64,000 bases of DNA from an uncultured Paludibacter sp. (GCA_937927845.1 CALFXE010000234.1:62001-126000); one strand, 5' to 3'. Shown: positions 35,420 to 46,162, numbered from the stretch's first letter. The notes: generated by a model not told the origin, from the sequence alone. Numbers and translations: made by a program.

Positions 35420-35599
35420 TTATTTGTTTAAGGGTTGAATTTCCATTCCGCCAAGCTCTAAGGCCTTTTCTCTGATTCGTACGCACTGAGGTGTATTCTG
35501 TTTCCCGTTCAGTGCCTTTCTAATTGTGGGGTAAGTCGCCAATTCGAGTAACTTTCCCTTTACTCCCAAATCAACTATTATTTTATTCCCTTTTTCCAT
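35420..35599 (-). CDS. Small regulator, Ner-like candidate, 59 aa
   Basis: MEKGNKIIVDLGVKGKLLEL, then TYPTIRKALNGKQNT and CVRIREKALELGG, a layout like the helix-turn-helix of small Bacteroidetes phage regulators. It is the first gene after the minus-strand early promoter at 35659-35689 and opposite the repressor gene, the place of ner in Mu. It probably tunes the lysis-lysogeny switch. Confidence 0.6.
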   Translation of the reverse strand: MEKGNKIIVDLGVKGKLLELATYPTIRKALNGKQNTPQCVRIREKALELGGMEIQPLNK

Positions 35600-35658
35600 G
35601 CTTATTATTTTTTTTGTACTTTTACCGTTTCAAAGTGTTTTCATTACAAAATACTTTG

Positions 35659-35689
35659 CAAATATATAGAGTATTTCTCTATTTTCAAA
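35659..35689 (-). promoter_or_regulatory. Early promoter with palindromic operator
   Basis: On the minus strand TTTG (35686-35689), exactly 19 bases, then TATATTTG (35659-35666), an ideal Bacteroidetes promoter. The spacer carries the palindrome TAGAG-TATTT-CTCTA (35667-35681); a half-match TTCTCTAAT lies at about 35703-35711. Repressor binding there would block the early operon. It starts the transcript that includes the Ner-like gene and, later, MuA and MuB. Confidence 0.75.
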
Positions 35690-35745
35690 ATATTATTAGG
35701 TTAATTCTCTAATATTGTTTGACAATATTATATAAAATGTTCATT

Positions 35746-36147
35746 ATGAGTGTAAAAGGAAGGATAAAAAATTTTATTCAAACTCAAAAAATAACAGTAA
35801 TTGAGTTCGAAAGGTCCATTAATGCTTCAAATGGATATGTAAACAGCATATATAAAAGTATTGGAATTGACAAATTAAACGATATTATAGAGAAATACCC
35901 TAATTTAAATATTGAGTGGCTTTTAACTGGCAAGGGCGAAATGATTAAATCAAATTTATCTAATGAAATAAATCCCGTTGACAATGAATGGTTGTTGCGT
36001 CGATTTGAAGAAATTGTCGCCGAAAATGCGTTATTAAAAAAAGAGGTCGAGGAATTAAGAACCACGCGGGGGAAATCTACTAATACTACTCATTATTCAA
36101 AATTTCCGGAGAAAATAGGCACTCAAATAGCAACAAAACCAGAATAA
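35746..36147 (+). CDS. Phage repressor (CI/c-like)
   Basis: 133 aa from ATG 35746 (MSVKGRIKNFIQTQKITVIE); starts at 35719 or 35737 would add a few residues. The helix-turn-helix is FERSINASNGYVNSIYKS, followed by PNLNIEWLLTGKGEM, the hallmark of Bacteroidetes phage repressors. A coiled coil (LLRRFEEIVAENALLKKEVE) probably makes the dimer. It faces the early operon across the operator region and should hold the prophage silent. Confidence 0.85.
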   Translation: MSVKGRIKNFIQTQKITVIEFERSINASNGYVNSIYKSIGIDKLNDIIEKYPNLNIEWLLTGKGEMIKSNLSNEINPVDNEWLLRRFEEIVAENALLKKEVEELRTTRGKSTNTTHYSKFPEKIGTQIATKPE

Positions 36148-36157
36148 TTACATACTT

Positions 36158-36727
36158 ATGGAAGAGGAAAAGTTTACTAAAGAAGAATTTTTCAGAAAAA
36201 TTGAAAGTGGCGAAATTAAGTTGTCTGTAAAACAGATTAAAGGGCTACATGGTGGAAAATATTCACGCGATCCGGCTGAGTACGGTAGCAATCCCGATGA
36301 TTGGAGCAATATAGAACTCACAATTGGTCCCAATACGGCAATAATGCCTATCATTACAGTCAATGGTGTAGTGTGGTTTCACTTTCCTATTTTTTTAAGA
36401 ACGGCAGGACTTTTAACTGCTGAATTTAGCGATATAGCTGCATACTGTAAAACGGTACCCTATCCATTAAAACGTTATTATCAACCATTCTGCAAAGGTA
36501 CAAAACGTGTTTTTGTACGAGGCGAGGCATTAGAGCAGTTGGGATTTACGGCGAATGGAAAGCCAATTATAAAAAACAAATATAACTTTGAATTTAATGG
36601 TATAGTTCGTTTTAATATTAACATTGAACAGGTTGAGCGTTCATTTATGAAAATCATGAACAAGCTTAAATCTATCGAAGATGTGTCTGTGTTGTGCGAT
36701 GTTCATAGAATTCTAAAACAATTATAA
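36158..36727 (+). CDS. Phage protein of unknown function in the immunity region
   Basis: 189 aa, beginning MEEEKFTKEEFFRKIESGEI. No motif recognised. It shares the repressor's direction, 10 bp downstream, so it is likely made in the lysogen. Possible roles are a repressor modulator or an exclusion function; both are guesses. Confidence 0.65.
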   Translation: MEEEKFTKEEFFRKIESGEIKLSVKQIKGLHGGKYSRDPAEYGSNPDDWSNIELTIGPNTAIMPIITVNGVVWFHFPIFLRTAGLLTAEFSDIAAYCKTVPYPLKRYYQPFCKGTKRVFVRGEALEQLGFTANGKPIIKNKYNFEFNGIVRFNINIEQVERSFMKIMNKLKSIEDVSVLCDVHRILKQL

Positions 36728-37339
36728 CTCTGCGAAAAGTAGGGGTGGTTCGGTTAGAATAACGGTAAAAAATACATATAAAAACATGGGAGGGAGGCTC
36801 TTTCTAATATCAAAAGAGACTTAATACGCTGATAATCTATTGTTTGTTTTGATTTTTTCATATATTTTTTTGGCTTTAGGGGGTAAGTTAAAGACGATTT
36901 TAACTAAAATTTAACTGTATTTAACCACGTATGGGGGTAGTTACGAACCGTTAAAAACCAAGATTTTAATCCCCATTTTAATCCCCAATTGACTCCCCAA
37001 TAGCATTTTTGTTCATTTTTAAGCATAAAAAAACCCGCCGTCACCGGTAGGTCCATTTGTAAAAATAGCCTGTTTTATTTCCGTATTTCAGCTTCACACA
37101 CTATTATGTCTTATATTGCTGTATCACTCCCAAACTCTCTAAAATCAAGTGTTTTAAACCCTTTTTAATCACTTATCTTATACTAATTAACCAATAATTA
37201 AAGATAATCGCCAGAAATTAAAGAAAACCATCCACTTTCTTAACACAGAATTAAAGATAAATTAAATTTATGCACAATTTGTTTTTCTCACGTTTCTATG
37301 TATGTTGTTGATTTGGCGGTCGTTACGGTTTTTACGGTA
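36728..37339. other. Gene-free prophage right end with repeats
   Basis: About 610 bp without a credible gene. TTTTAATCCCCA-type units repeat at 36966-37000. ATTAAAGATAA occurs at 37197-37207 and 37250-37260, with a near copy AATTAAAGAAAA at 37217-37228. In Mu the right end carries transposase sites and an enhancer lies near the repressor gene, so these repeats may bind MuA-like protein or a host factor. A short GC-rich inverted stretch lies at 37033-37055. Confidence 0.5.
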
Positions 37340-37345
37340 TGTACA

Positions 37346-40006
37346 GTTTGTTTTGGGGCCTGTAATAAAGTTTTAAAAGGGGTTACAGATAAATATCAGC
37401 AATTCTTTTCTACTTCCAAGCGCGACTATTTTCGATTGCCTAAGTTGGGTGATACGCTAAAATTATATCTTTCTAATAATTTTCCTGCACTGCATTGCGA
37501 AAATCAATTGATAGATCCTGCAACAGGATTACCTTGCCAATGCCCTGCTTGTAAAAAATTAAATAAACTTTACCATCCTTCAATGGTTGAATTCTATAAA
37601 CCAGCAAAGGAACAAACATTTGAATATAATGGAACGTGTTTGTCAAAAAAACTTTTAGAAAGTCCCGTTATCGGTGCGTTTAAGAATCCGATGGCAATGC
37701 GTACTTTGTATGAACTCCGCAAACTTGTTAATTATTTCTTAAAAGAAGGAATCGTTGAAGAAGATACGCGAGTTGTTGTTGAGACAGCCCGTGATTTGAA
37801 CGATGCCAATATGCGTTGGGCAATTGATGCATATCAGAGAGAGCGAGAAAAGGAAAACAAAGAAATAGCAAAAGCCATCAAAGAACTTCGTGGCGAAGAA
37901 AGAAATGACAATGATATTGACAAAGCTCGGTTACTTATAGAGCAAAATCGGGATTATCTTTTTGATAGTGCGCGTTATATTACCGAAAAAGAGCAGGAAG
38001 ATAATAGTAAGAAAAAGAAGAAAATAGCAGGTAAAGCAAAGGATTTTCAATACAAAAAAGATGTTACGAAATATCGCTTGTGGCTTGAGCAGGATATGCA
38101 ATGTATGTATACTGGAAAAATTATCAATATCAAAAATTTATTTGACGAAAATGCAACCGATTTTGAACATACCATTCCCCGAAGTTTGTCTTTTGACAAT
38201 TCGCTGGCAAATCTGACAGTCTGCGATGCTTATTACAACCGACAAATTAAAAAAAATCGAATTCCTACTCAACTTGAAAATTATGAAAAGGAAGCAACTA
38301 TCAACGGGCATCTCTATTCTGCAATTAAACCACGCTTAGAAAAATGGGAACAAAAAGTGGAGCAGTTAAGAAATAATGTTACATTCTGGGAACAAAAATC
38401 CAAACAGGCACAAACCAAAGACACAAAGGACTACGCCATTCGGCAAGGGCATTTATGGAGAATGGAACTGGATTATTGGCAAAACAAATTAGATCGCTTT
38501 ACAATGACAGAAGTAACAAGCGGATTTAAACACAGTCAGCTGAATGATACCCGATTGATTACAAAATATGCTTATCATTATCTCAAATCGGTATTCAGTA
38601 AAGTTGAAGTTCAAAAAGGGGGCGTAACTGCCGATTTCAGGAAAATGCTGGGCGTTCAATCAGTTGATGAGAAAAAAGACAGAGAAAAGTATTCGCACCA
38701 CGCCATTGATGCAGTTATTCTTTCGCTGATTCCAGTTGCAGCAAAACGTGATAAAATGCTGGAATTGTTCTATAAAATTGATGAAGAAAAGAAGTTAAAC
38801 AACGATACAACCGAACTGGAACAAGCTTTGCAAAAAGAAATACGAAGCTGTCAAATTGGGAATGTATCCAATTTAGCACAATATATCGAAGAAAACATTC
38901 TTATCAATCACGTTTCCAAAGACCAAACTTTAACATCAGCAAAGCGTAAAGCGAGGAAAAGAGGAAAAGTGATATGGTTAAGAGATGAGAATGGGGAAAT
39001 AAAAAAAGATAAAAACGGAAAAAGAATACCGAAATATTGGATACAAGGCGCTTGCATAAGAGGGCAATTGCATAAAGATACTTTTTACGGCAAAGTAAGA
39101 GTTGTTGAAAGAGATGAAAATGGTAAGCCATTAAGAGATGAAAATGGTAATTGGATATTCCGAAACGGTAAAGACGAATTTATATTTGTGAAAAGAATTC
39201 CAATTGCAGATTTAACTTCGTTGGAACAAGTCGTAAGCCCTGAATTGAAAAAGCTTATTGAAAGTCAACTAAATGGACGAACACTTGCAAAAGCAATAGA
39301 AGAGGGTTTATTTATGCTTGATAGACATGGTAATATAGTTAATCGGATTAGGCACATAAGAGTAAAAGCATCTGTAACAAATCCATTAGCGATTAAAAAA
39401 CAAACTTACTTATCGAAAAAAGAATATAAACAGGATTATTATTCGGAAAACGCAGAAAATACTTTTTATGCATTATATTGGGGCGGAAAAAGTAAAGAAA
39501 AAGGATTCGAATGTAGAAATTTATTTGATGTTGCATTTATGCGAAAAATGGATAATTCAAAAACAATAGAAGATTTCTTCGAACAAAATAAGTTTGTGGG
39601 ACGAGGTAATAACAAAACATTAATTCCATTATATGCTGTTTTAAAACCGGGTACAAAAGTTATTTTTTATGAAAAAGAGAAGGAAGAATTAAAAGAATTA
39701 GCAAATAATGAATTATCAAAAAGGATTTACAAAATGAATAGAATTTATAGTTCGGGAGATGGACGAATTCAATTTTACCATCATTTAGATGCAAGAGATG
39801 AAAAACAATTATTAAAAGATTTTCCTGAAAGTGAAATTTGGATTGATGGAAAAACCGTTGGGAAAAGAGCAAAAAATGGATTTTCTAAATTTACTATCAA
39901 TTTTGTAGCACCTCGTTTATTATTAGTACCAACAAATTTTGATTTTATTATAGAAGGCAAAGATTTTGAAATGAATTTGGATGGAACAATAACGTTTAAA
40001 TATTAG
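37346..40006 (+). pseudogene. cas9: cas9, C-terminal fragment (RuvC-II, HNH, RuvC-III, PI)
   Basis: Cas9 sequence resumes after the prophage end and is open to the stop at 40004-40006. VTDKYQQFFSTSKRDYF ends the REC region. The RuvC-II motif is VVVETARDLND, with the catalytic Glu. The HNH domain has DFEHTIPRSLSFDNSLANL and YYNRQIKKNRIPTQ. RuvC-III is HHAIDAVILSLIP. The C-terminal 400 residues form the PAM-interacting region. An ATG at 37298 within the prophage end is in frame, so a 902-aa protein lacking RuvC-I and most of the REC lobe could be made. With RuvC-I separated by 36 kb the enzyme should be inactive, unless the phage excises precisely. Confidence 0.93.
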
Positions 40007-40011
40007 AATTT

Positions 40012-40530
40012 ATGTCCAAACCCGCACTCAAAAAAGAACTTCAGAAACTCTCAAAAGAGCAGTTAGTTGAACAAATACTTGATTTGTACGATAAAAACAA
40101 AGCCGTAAAAGAATTTTACAATTTTTATCTAAATCCGCGGAAGGAGCAGGATTTAGCGGAAAAATATAAAAAAATCATACAAAAAGAATTTGGTGTCATC
40201 AATCCCGAGCGAGCCGGGTTGAAATATTCTGTAGCCAAGCGCGCCATTGCAGATTTCAAAGGGTTGTCCCCTTCGCCTGAGGCGTTGGCGGACGTAATGC
40301 TGACACTGCCCGAAGCGGCTTGTGAGTTTACATACGACTATGGCGATATGACGGAGTCGTTCTATAACGGCGCTGTGAATAATTACATTGCGGCTTTGCA
40401 ATACATTTCCGCTAACGGGTTGTTGGATAAATTCAAACTTCGCGCCAAACAGTGCGTTAGATGGGCTTCCCCCTGCGGTTACGGATTTGCCGATGAAATT
40501 GATAGTGTTTATTCTGAGTATTATGGATAA
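40012..40530 (+). CDS. DUF6155-like protein inside the cas operon
   Basis: 172 aa, beginning MSKPALKKELQKLSKEQLVE. The helical LSKEQLVEQILDLYDKNKAV start and AAVNNYIAALQYIS-like core resemble DUF6155, which has no assigned function. The ATG lies five bases after the cas9 stop and the stop 17 bases before cas1, so it is co-transcribed with the cas genes. Standard type II-C operons hold only cas9, cas1 and cas2. It may be an accessory of adaptation or interference, or a passenger; the base composition of its second half is more GC-rich than its neighbours. Confidence 0.75.
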   Translation: MSKPALKKELQKLSKEQLVEQILDLYDKNKAVKEFYNFYLNPRKEQDLAEKYKKIIQKEFGVINPERAGLKYSVAKRAIADFKGLSPSPEALADVMLTLPEAACEFTYDYGDMTESFYNGAVNNYIAALQYISANGLLDKFKLRAKQCVRWASPCGYGFADEIDSVYSEYYG

Positions 40531-40547
40531 ACTTAAATAGATTTACC

Positions 40548-41483
40548 ATGATTAAACGCACTCTATATTTTGGAAATCCTGCATATATTTCATTAAAGAA
40601 AGAGCAGTTGATAATTCAGCTTCCGGAGGTTGAAAAACATACTGATATACCTGAAAGTTTCAAAAAGGAAGCTGTAGCTTCTATTCCTATTGAAGACATA
40701 GGAGTGGTAGTACTTGACCATAAGCAGATTACTGTCACACATGGCTTGTTAGAAAAACTGCTTGAAAATAATTGTGCAGTTATTACCTGCGACAGTAGCC
40801 GCATGCCTTTCGGTTTACTTCTTCCTCTTGCAGGGAATACAACACAAGCAGAGCGATTCCGATACCAGATAGATGCTTCTGTACCGCTCAAAAAACAGTT
40901 ATGGCAACAAACAGTACAAGCTAAAATATCCAATCAAGCTACTGTATTACATAAACTTACAGGTGCAGTAGTAAAAAACATGCAAGTATGGGCAAATGAT
41001 GTTAAGAGTGGTGATCCTGACAACTACGAGGCACGTGCAGCAGTATATTTTTGGAATAATTTCTTTCCTACTGTACCTAAATTTAGTAGAAACAGAGATG
41101 GAATTCCTCCTAACAATCTTTTAAATTATGGTTACGCGATTTTACGTGCTGTTGTAGCTCGTTCATTGGTAGGTAGCGGATTATTACCTACTTTAGGTAT
41201 TCATCATCGTAATAAATACAATGCCTACTGTTTAGCCGACGACATCATGGAGCCATATCGACCATTTGTTGATAAATTAGTGTTTGAAATAGTGCAATCG
41301 GGTGTCGATTATACCGAATTAACGAAAGACATTAAGGCTAAACTGCTAACTATTCCTGTACTTGATGTAATGATAAACGGACAAATGAGTCCATTGATGA
41401 TAGCAGTAGGACAAACAACCGCTTCTCTTGCTCAGTGCTTTTTGGGAGAAATAAGAAAGATTAAGTATCCGGAAGTTTTTTAA
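40548..41483 (+). CDS. cas1: CRISPR-associated integrase Cas1 (type II)
   Basis: 311 aa, beginning MIKRTLYFGNPAYISLKKEQ. Metal-binding residues are visible: Glu in DNYEARAAVYFW, His in LGIHHRNKYN and Asp in CLADDIMEPYRP. With Cas2 it inserts new spacers at the leader end of the array. In type II systems Cas9 is needed to choose PAM-bearing DNA, so with Cas9 broken any uptake would lack PAM choice. The gene is intact. Confidence 0.97.
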   Translation: MIKRTLYFGNPAYISLKKEQLIIQLPEVEKHTDIPESFKKEAVASIPIEDIGVVVLDHKQITVTHGLLEKLLENNCAVITCDSSRMPFGLLLPLAGNTTQAERFRYQIDASVPLKKQLWQQTVQAKISNQATVLHKLTGAVVKNMQVWANDVKSGDPDNYEARAAVYFWNNFFPTVPKFSRNRDGIPPNNLLNYGYAILRAVVARSLVGSGLLPTLGIHHRNKYNAYCLADDIMEPYRPFVDKLVFEIVQSGVDYTELTKDIKAKLLTIPVLDVMINGQMSPLMIAVGQTTASLAQCFLGEIRKIKYPEVF

Positions 41484-41537
41484 AAATGTAGGACAATAGA
41501 ATATGATTTACGCAAAATCCTATAGATTTACATTAAT

Positions 41538-41873
41538 GTGAGTTTTCGTTTAAGTCAATATAGAATCATGTGGGTTTTAGTATTTTTCGATTTGCCAACT
41601 GAAACCAAGAAAGAAAGGAAGATATACTCTGACTTTCGTAATCGTTTATTAAAAGACGGATTTACGATGTTTCAGTTTTCCATTTATCTGCGGCATTGTG
41701 CCAGTCGCGAAAATGCGGAAGTTCATATTTTGCGAGTAAAAAAGCTATTGCCCGAAAAAGGTCATGTTGGTATTTTATGTATAACCGACAAGCAATTTGG
41801 GAATATGGAAATTTTTTATGGCAAAAAGGAGCAATCGGTCACAACACCTTATCAACAGTTAGAATTATTTTGA
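41538..41873 (+). CDS. cas2: CRISPR-associated protein Cas2
   Basis: 111 aa from GTG 41538. RIMWVLVFFDLPTETKKERK is the ferredoxin-like first strand with the conserved Asp; FTMFQFSIYLRHCASRENAE follows. Length and sequence fit type II-C Cas2. It holds two Cas1 dimers in the integration complex. Intact; 54 bp after cas1. Confidence 0.97.
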   Translation: MSFRLSQYRIMWVLVFFDLPTETKKERKIYSDFRNRLLKDGFTMFQFSIYLRHCASRENAEVHILRVKKLLPEKGHVGILCITDKQFGNMEIFYGKKEQSVTTPYQQLELF

Positions 41874-42332
41874 ATATAAATCCTGCCTTACCGATGAGAA
41901 ATGTAAATTTTACCTTTTATCCGGTTGTTTTGTTGAATTACATAGTGTTACTCTGTGAAACTCTTCTTTATTTTTAGTGTAATCTTGACTTATGATCAGT
42001 GCATGCTCAATCTAAGTATAGGGTATACTTTTTAAAATACAAACACATAAAAACATAAACTTTTTTTGATGCATAGACATTTGATGGATAGACACATAAA
42101 GTGCTGTATTAAAACTTACACAGACCAAATATACAGTTTATTGTAAAAATAAATAAGATAGCTTTGAAGTCTTAAAAAAGAATAATCATTCATTATTACA
42201 TATCAACCATTAGAATTATCTTAGAACAAAAGATCCCGCCTTAACGACGGGATTCCCTGTTCTTGAACAACATTTCTTACATTTCTAATTCTCTTAACAA
42301 CTTACTGAATATATGCACTTTACACACATCCG
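41874..42332. other. Spacer between cas2 and the array, with a terminator
   Basis: 459 bp with no gene. On the minus strand ATCCCG (42253-42248) pairs with CGGGAT (42238-42233), followed by CTTTTGTT, a terminator suited to end leftward array transcripts. TGTTCTTGAACAAC at 42258-42271 can pair with the plus-strand repeat start over 13 bp with one bulge, but it lacks the following hairpins expected of a tracrRNA. The remainder is AT-rich without other visible signals. The tracrRNA was not found in the window. Confidence 0.6.
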
Positions 42333-44991
42333 GTTGTTCAGAATATCAAAGATACATTTTTTTGTAACCAAATCACAACCTTTGGTGGATATTTTAGAGA
42401 GTACCCTATGTTGTTCAGAATATCAAAGATACATTTTTTTGTAACCAAATCACAACACGCTAAGCCCATTTTGATCGGAATAATCGGTTGTTCAGAATAT
42501 CAAAGATACATTTTTTTGTAACCAAATCACAACACTCTCTTGTTTTTGGTTCTAAACTCGAAAGTTGTTCAGAATATCAAAGATACATTTTTTTGTAACC
42601 AAATCACAACGGACTTGCATGATTATAAATCGTAGCACAGGTTGTTCAGAATATCAAAGATACATTTTTTTGTAACCAAATCACAACCCGAAATTGCAAA
42701 CACTTAAATACATTTAAGTTGTTCAGAATATCAAAGATACATTTTTTTGTAACCAAATCACAACGCACTTGCTTCTAATCCAGCAAGCGTTTTGTTGTTC
42801 AGAATATCAAAGATACATTTTTTTGTAACCAAATCACAACACATTCGGTCGTTCTGCTCAGCCGATCCGTGTTGTTCAGAATATCAAAGATACATTTTTT
42901 TGTAACCAAATCACAACTAGCACAGTCAATGGCATTCCTAATTACTCGTTGTTCAGAATATCAAAGATACATTTTTTTGTAACCAAATCACAACGTCCCC
43001 TTGTCAGCGAGCAGCGATTTTTCGTTGTTCAGAATATCAAAGATACATTTTTTTGTAACCAAATCACAACGCAGACAGGGTAGCATTCAACGTAAAATCT
43101 GTTGTTCAGAATATCAAAGATACATTTTTTTGTAACCAAATCACAACTCCAAGTTTTCCGATTGAGTTCGTGAGATTGTTGTTCAGAATATCAAAGATAC
43201 ATTTTTTTGTAACCAAATCACAACTTCCTTGTATTTAGCATGGCATTTTCGTGCGTTGTTCAGAATATCAAAGATACATTTTTTTGTAACCAAATCACAA
43301 CCCATTGATGCCACGACGAAATATATTCAGAGTTGTTCAGAATATCAAAGATACATTTTTTTGTAACCAAATCACAACTGCTCCTATTCCATATGCTATT
43401 CTACCTTCGTTGTTCAGAATATCAAAGATACATTTTTTTGTAACCAAATCACAACTTGGCAGGGTATCAAACTCAATATCAAATTGTTGTTCAGAATATC
43501 AAAGATACATTTTTTTGTAACCAAATCACAACCTTTTTTCGTTGTACTTAAATTTTAAGTTTGTTGTTCAGAATATCAAAGATACATTTTTTTGTAACCA
43601 AATCACAACTGCGTTGCCATTCATGTACAAAGCCAACATGTTGTTCAGAATATCAAAGATACATTTTTTTGTAACCAAATCACAACCGATTAGTGGGTTT
43701 GTGAAGCGGTTTGTTGTTGTTCAGAATATCAAAGATACATTTTTTTGTAACCAAATCACAACTGCTCTCCAACTTTCAGCAAATCCATCAAGGTTGTTCA
43801 GAATATCAAAGATACATTTTTTTGTAACCAAATCACAACATTCTTGTAGGAGCTTCGATAAACGCCACGGTTGTTCAGAATATCAAAGATACATTTTTTT
43901 GTAACCAAATCACAACGTGCAGCGGTTTGTTGCGGTGCTTGCGCTCGTTGTTCAGAATATCAAAGATACATTTTTTTGTAACCAAATCACAACCCCCAAC
44001 TCCAATTAATAGTCCCATATCAGTTGTTCAGAATATCAAAGATACATTTTTTTGTAACCAAATCACAACTTTTGAGTAATCTATAATATTCTTCTTCATG
44101 TTGTTCAGAATATCAAAGATACATTTTTTTGTAACCAAATCACAACACCTTTCGAATCCTTTTAGTTTTATGTTCGTTGTTCAGAATATCAAAGATACAT
44201 TTTTTTGTAACCAAATCACAACATCGGATGTGGGAATTGCATAGAGTGCCGAGTTGTTCAGAATATCAAAGATACATTTTTTTGTAACCAAATCACAACT
44301 TCCTTCTTCCATTTATCTGACGAGTCACCGTTGTTCAGAATATCAAAGATACATTTTTTTGTAACCAAATCACAACTTTCGTCTTGTAATTCTGGAATTA
44401 TTCCGGTTGTTCAGAATATCAAAGATACATTTTTTTGTAACCAAATCACAACGATACAACTTGGGGAACGAGCGGTTATAAAGTTGTTCAGAATATCAAA
44501 GATACATTTTTTTGTAACCAAATCACAACTAATTGTGATGAACCCGCCAGATGTCAATCGTTGTTCAGAATATCAAAGATACATTTTTTTGTAACCAAAT
44601 CACAACATGCGTATTTCGATTAACGAAGCAGGAGACGTTGTTCAGAATATCAAAGATACATTTTTTTGTAACCAAATCACAACTACCTGTCAAAAGGTCT
44701 GCATCTGTGATAGGTTGTTCAGAATATCAAAGATACATTTTTTTGTAACCAAATCACAACGAGTTTCTCCATAACTACCAACCTCTTTTCGTTGTTCAGA
44801 ATATCAAAGATACATTTTTTTGTAACCAAATCACAACCATCTTCCCAGTCGGGCATATCCTGCTCTCGTTGTTCAGAATATCAAAGATACATTTTTTTGT
44901 AACCAAATCACAACAATGTCAAAGTAGCATCTCCATCTCCTGTTGTTGTTCAGAATATCAAAGATACATTTTTTTGTAACCAAATCACAAC

Positions 44992-46158
44992 CAGAAAGCC
45001 ATCGATACACAATTTAAAAATGCGGGGGTAGAGTTCGGAAAAACAAACAAGGAATTTATTGCCGAGTTCAAACATAACGCTGCCGTATTTGCCGCTTTTA
45101 AAAACCATCGGCAAACAACAGAAATAGCTGCGCAGCTTTTAGATGAGAATGGGAACTTACGCTCATTCCATGATTTTAAAAAGGCAGTGCTCGGTACCTC
45201 CATTAAAGCCGATTATAATCGCAGATGGTTGCAAACCGAGTATAACACAGCCGTTAGATCCGCTCGCCAGGCTGCAAAATTCAAGAAGTATAAAGCAGTC
45301 AAGCATATTTATCCAAATCTTGAATTTACGCCCTCTACAGCTGCCACACCACGCGAGGAGCACAAGGAGTATTACGGCACCATTTTACCCATTGATGACC
45401 CGTGGTGGGACTCACACACACCTCCACTCGACTGGGGATGCGAGTGCGGTATCCGAAATACGGATAAAGATGTTACCGGTGTTCCTGTGGATATTGCTTC
45501 TGTCGATCCCGTGTTTGATAACAATCCGGGTAAGACTGCCGAAATTGTAAATATGAAAGAACATCCGTATGTGAAGGGGGTATGCTCCAACTATTCCGCA
45601 TGCAAGTATAGAAATGCCGATATAACACTTGCGGAGCCACCGAACAGACCGGAATGTAGAATATGTTTGCTTGTTGCAGAAATGTATAAAAATTTGGCAG
45701 CTCGTAAAACAAAGTACAACAATTATAATTCTGATCAGTATGAGAAGGTGATGTATAATAAGAAGAATGGCGGGTATCTTGTTATCGACAAAAAAAGAAT
45801 TGAATTTTCAACAAAAAGTAAAAACGAGAAATTGAAGTTCGAGAAGGAACGATCTATGAGTTTAAACTATGCAAAAGCAGGATATGCCATTGAAATGCTT
45901 GAAGAAATACCGGGAGTTCCATCCCCTGATGTTCGTTTTAACACGACCAAGGGAGACATGAAAAAGATATCAAGCCACAACAACATAGTAAACGAAGCAA
46001 GGGATGCTATATATAAGAAAAAAGCCGATATTATACTTTTCGAGTTTACTGTTGAAACTAAAGATATATACTTGAGATTAGATAGGTTGAGAAAAATGAA
46101 AATAAAGGCTTATTATTATTTTACGGGTAGAGAAGATATAATTTACCGTAATTTTTAA
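44992..46158 (+). pseudogene. Truncated F-like head protein with alternative toxin domain
   Basis: The frame is open from 44992 and corresponds to residues 513 onward of the resident fusion protein, so portal and half of the head domain are missing. After YVKGV the end differs from the resident: it has four Cys (CSNYSACKYRNAD, PECRICLL) and then FEKERSMSLNYAKAGYAIEM and GVPSPDVRFN, and ends RLRKMKIKAYYYFTGREDI. This pattern resembles the CdiA C-terminal tRNase-type domain. A start at 45187 could still yield 323 aa including the whole tip. The four Cys may bind zinc. Confidence 0.8.
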
Positions 46159-46162
46159 ATGG

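Larger units (their letters stand above)
1043..37345. mobile_element. Mu-like transposable prophage inserted in cas9
   Basis: About 36.3 kb between the two cas9 parts encodes MuA- and MuB-like transposition proteins, a gp36-like (DUF1320) protein, a portal of the gp29 type, an F-like head protein, a gpG-like protein, DUF3164, tail, lysis and capsid genes, and a divergent repressor region. Both ends carry TGTACA (1043-1048 and, inverted, 37340-37345), followed inward by an AAAAAC block at similar distance (TGTACAAAAAAACAAAAACG on the left; TGTACATACCGTAAAAACCG on the inverted right), as expected of transposase-recognised ends. I could not confirm a 5-bp target duplication: CAATT lies left and GTTTG right of these ends. 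TTTGT at 1041-1045 and 37347-37351 is shared in the same codon phase, so exact ends may differ by a few bases. All structural modules are present, but the ABC-GNAT, tail chaperone and HNH genes show frame breaks. Confidence 0.93.

Noticed and set aside
42226..42275. A tracrRNA at the hairpin left of the array
   Set aside because: The repeat-like TGTTCTTGAACAAC does not pair with the 5' part of the minus-strand repeat (GTTGTGATTTGG) expected in the crRNA, and the hairpin order is wrong. It is more likely an array terminator.
43305..44748. Open frames through the CRISPR array encoding repeated QNIKDTFFCNQIT-like peptides
   Set aside because: They are translations of the identical repeats and spacers; no start signals and the array explains them fully.
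44761..44790. A fifth spacer resembling prophage position 6241-6260
   Set aside because: The similarity needs gaps, and the flank lacks the NNRCNCA pattern; it may be a distant homologue or chance.
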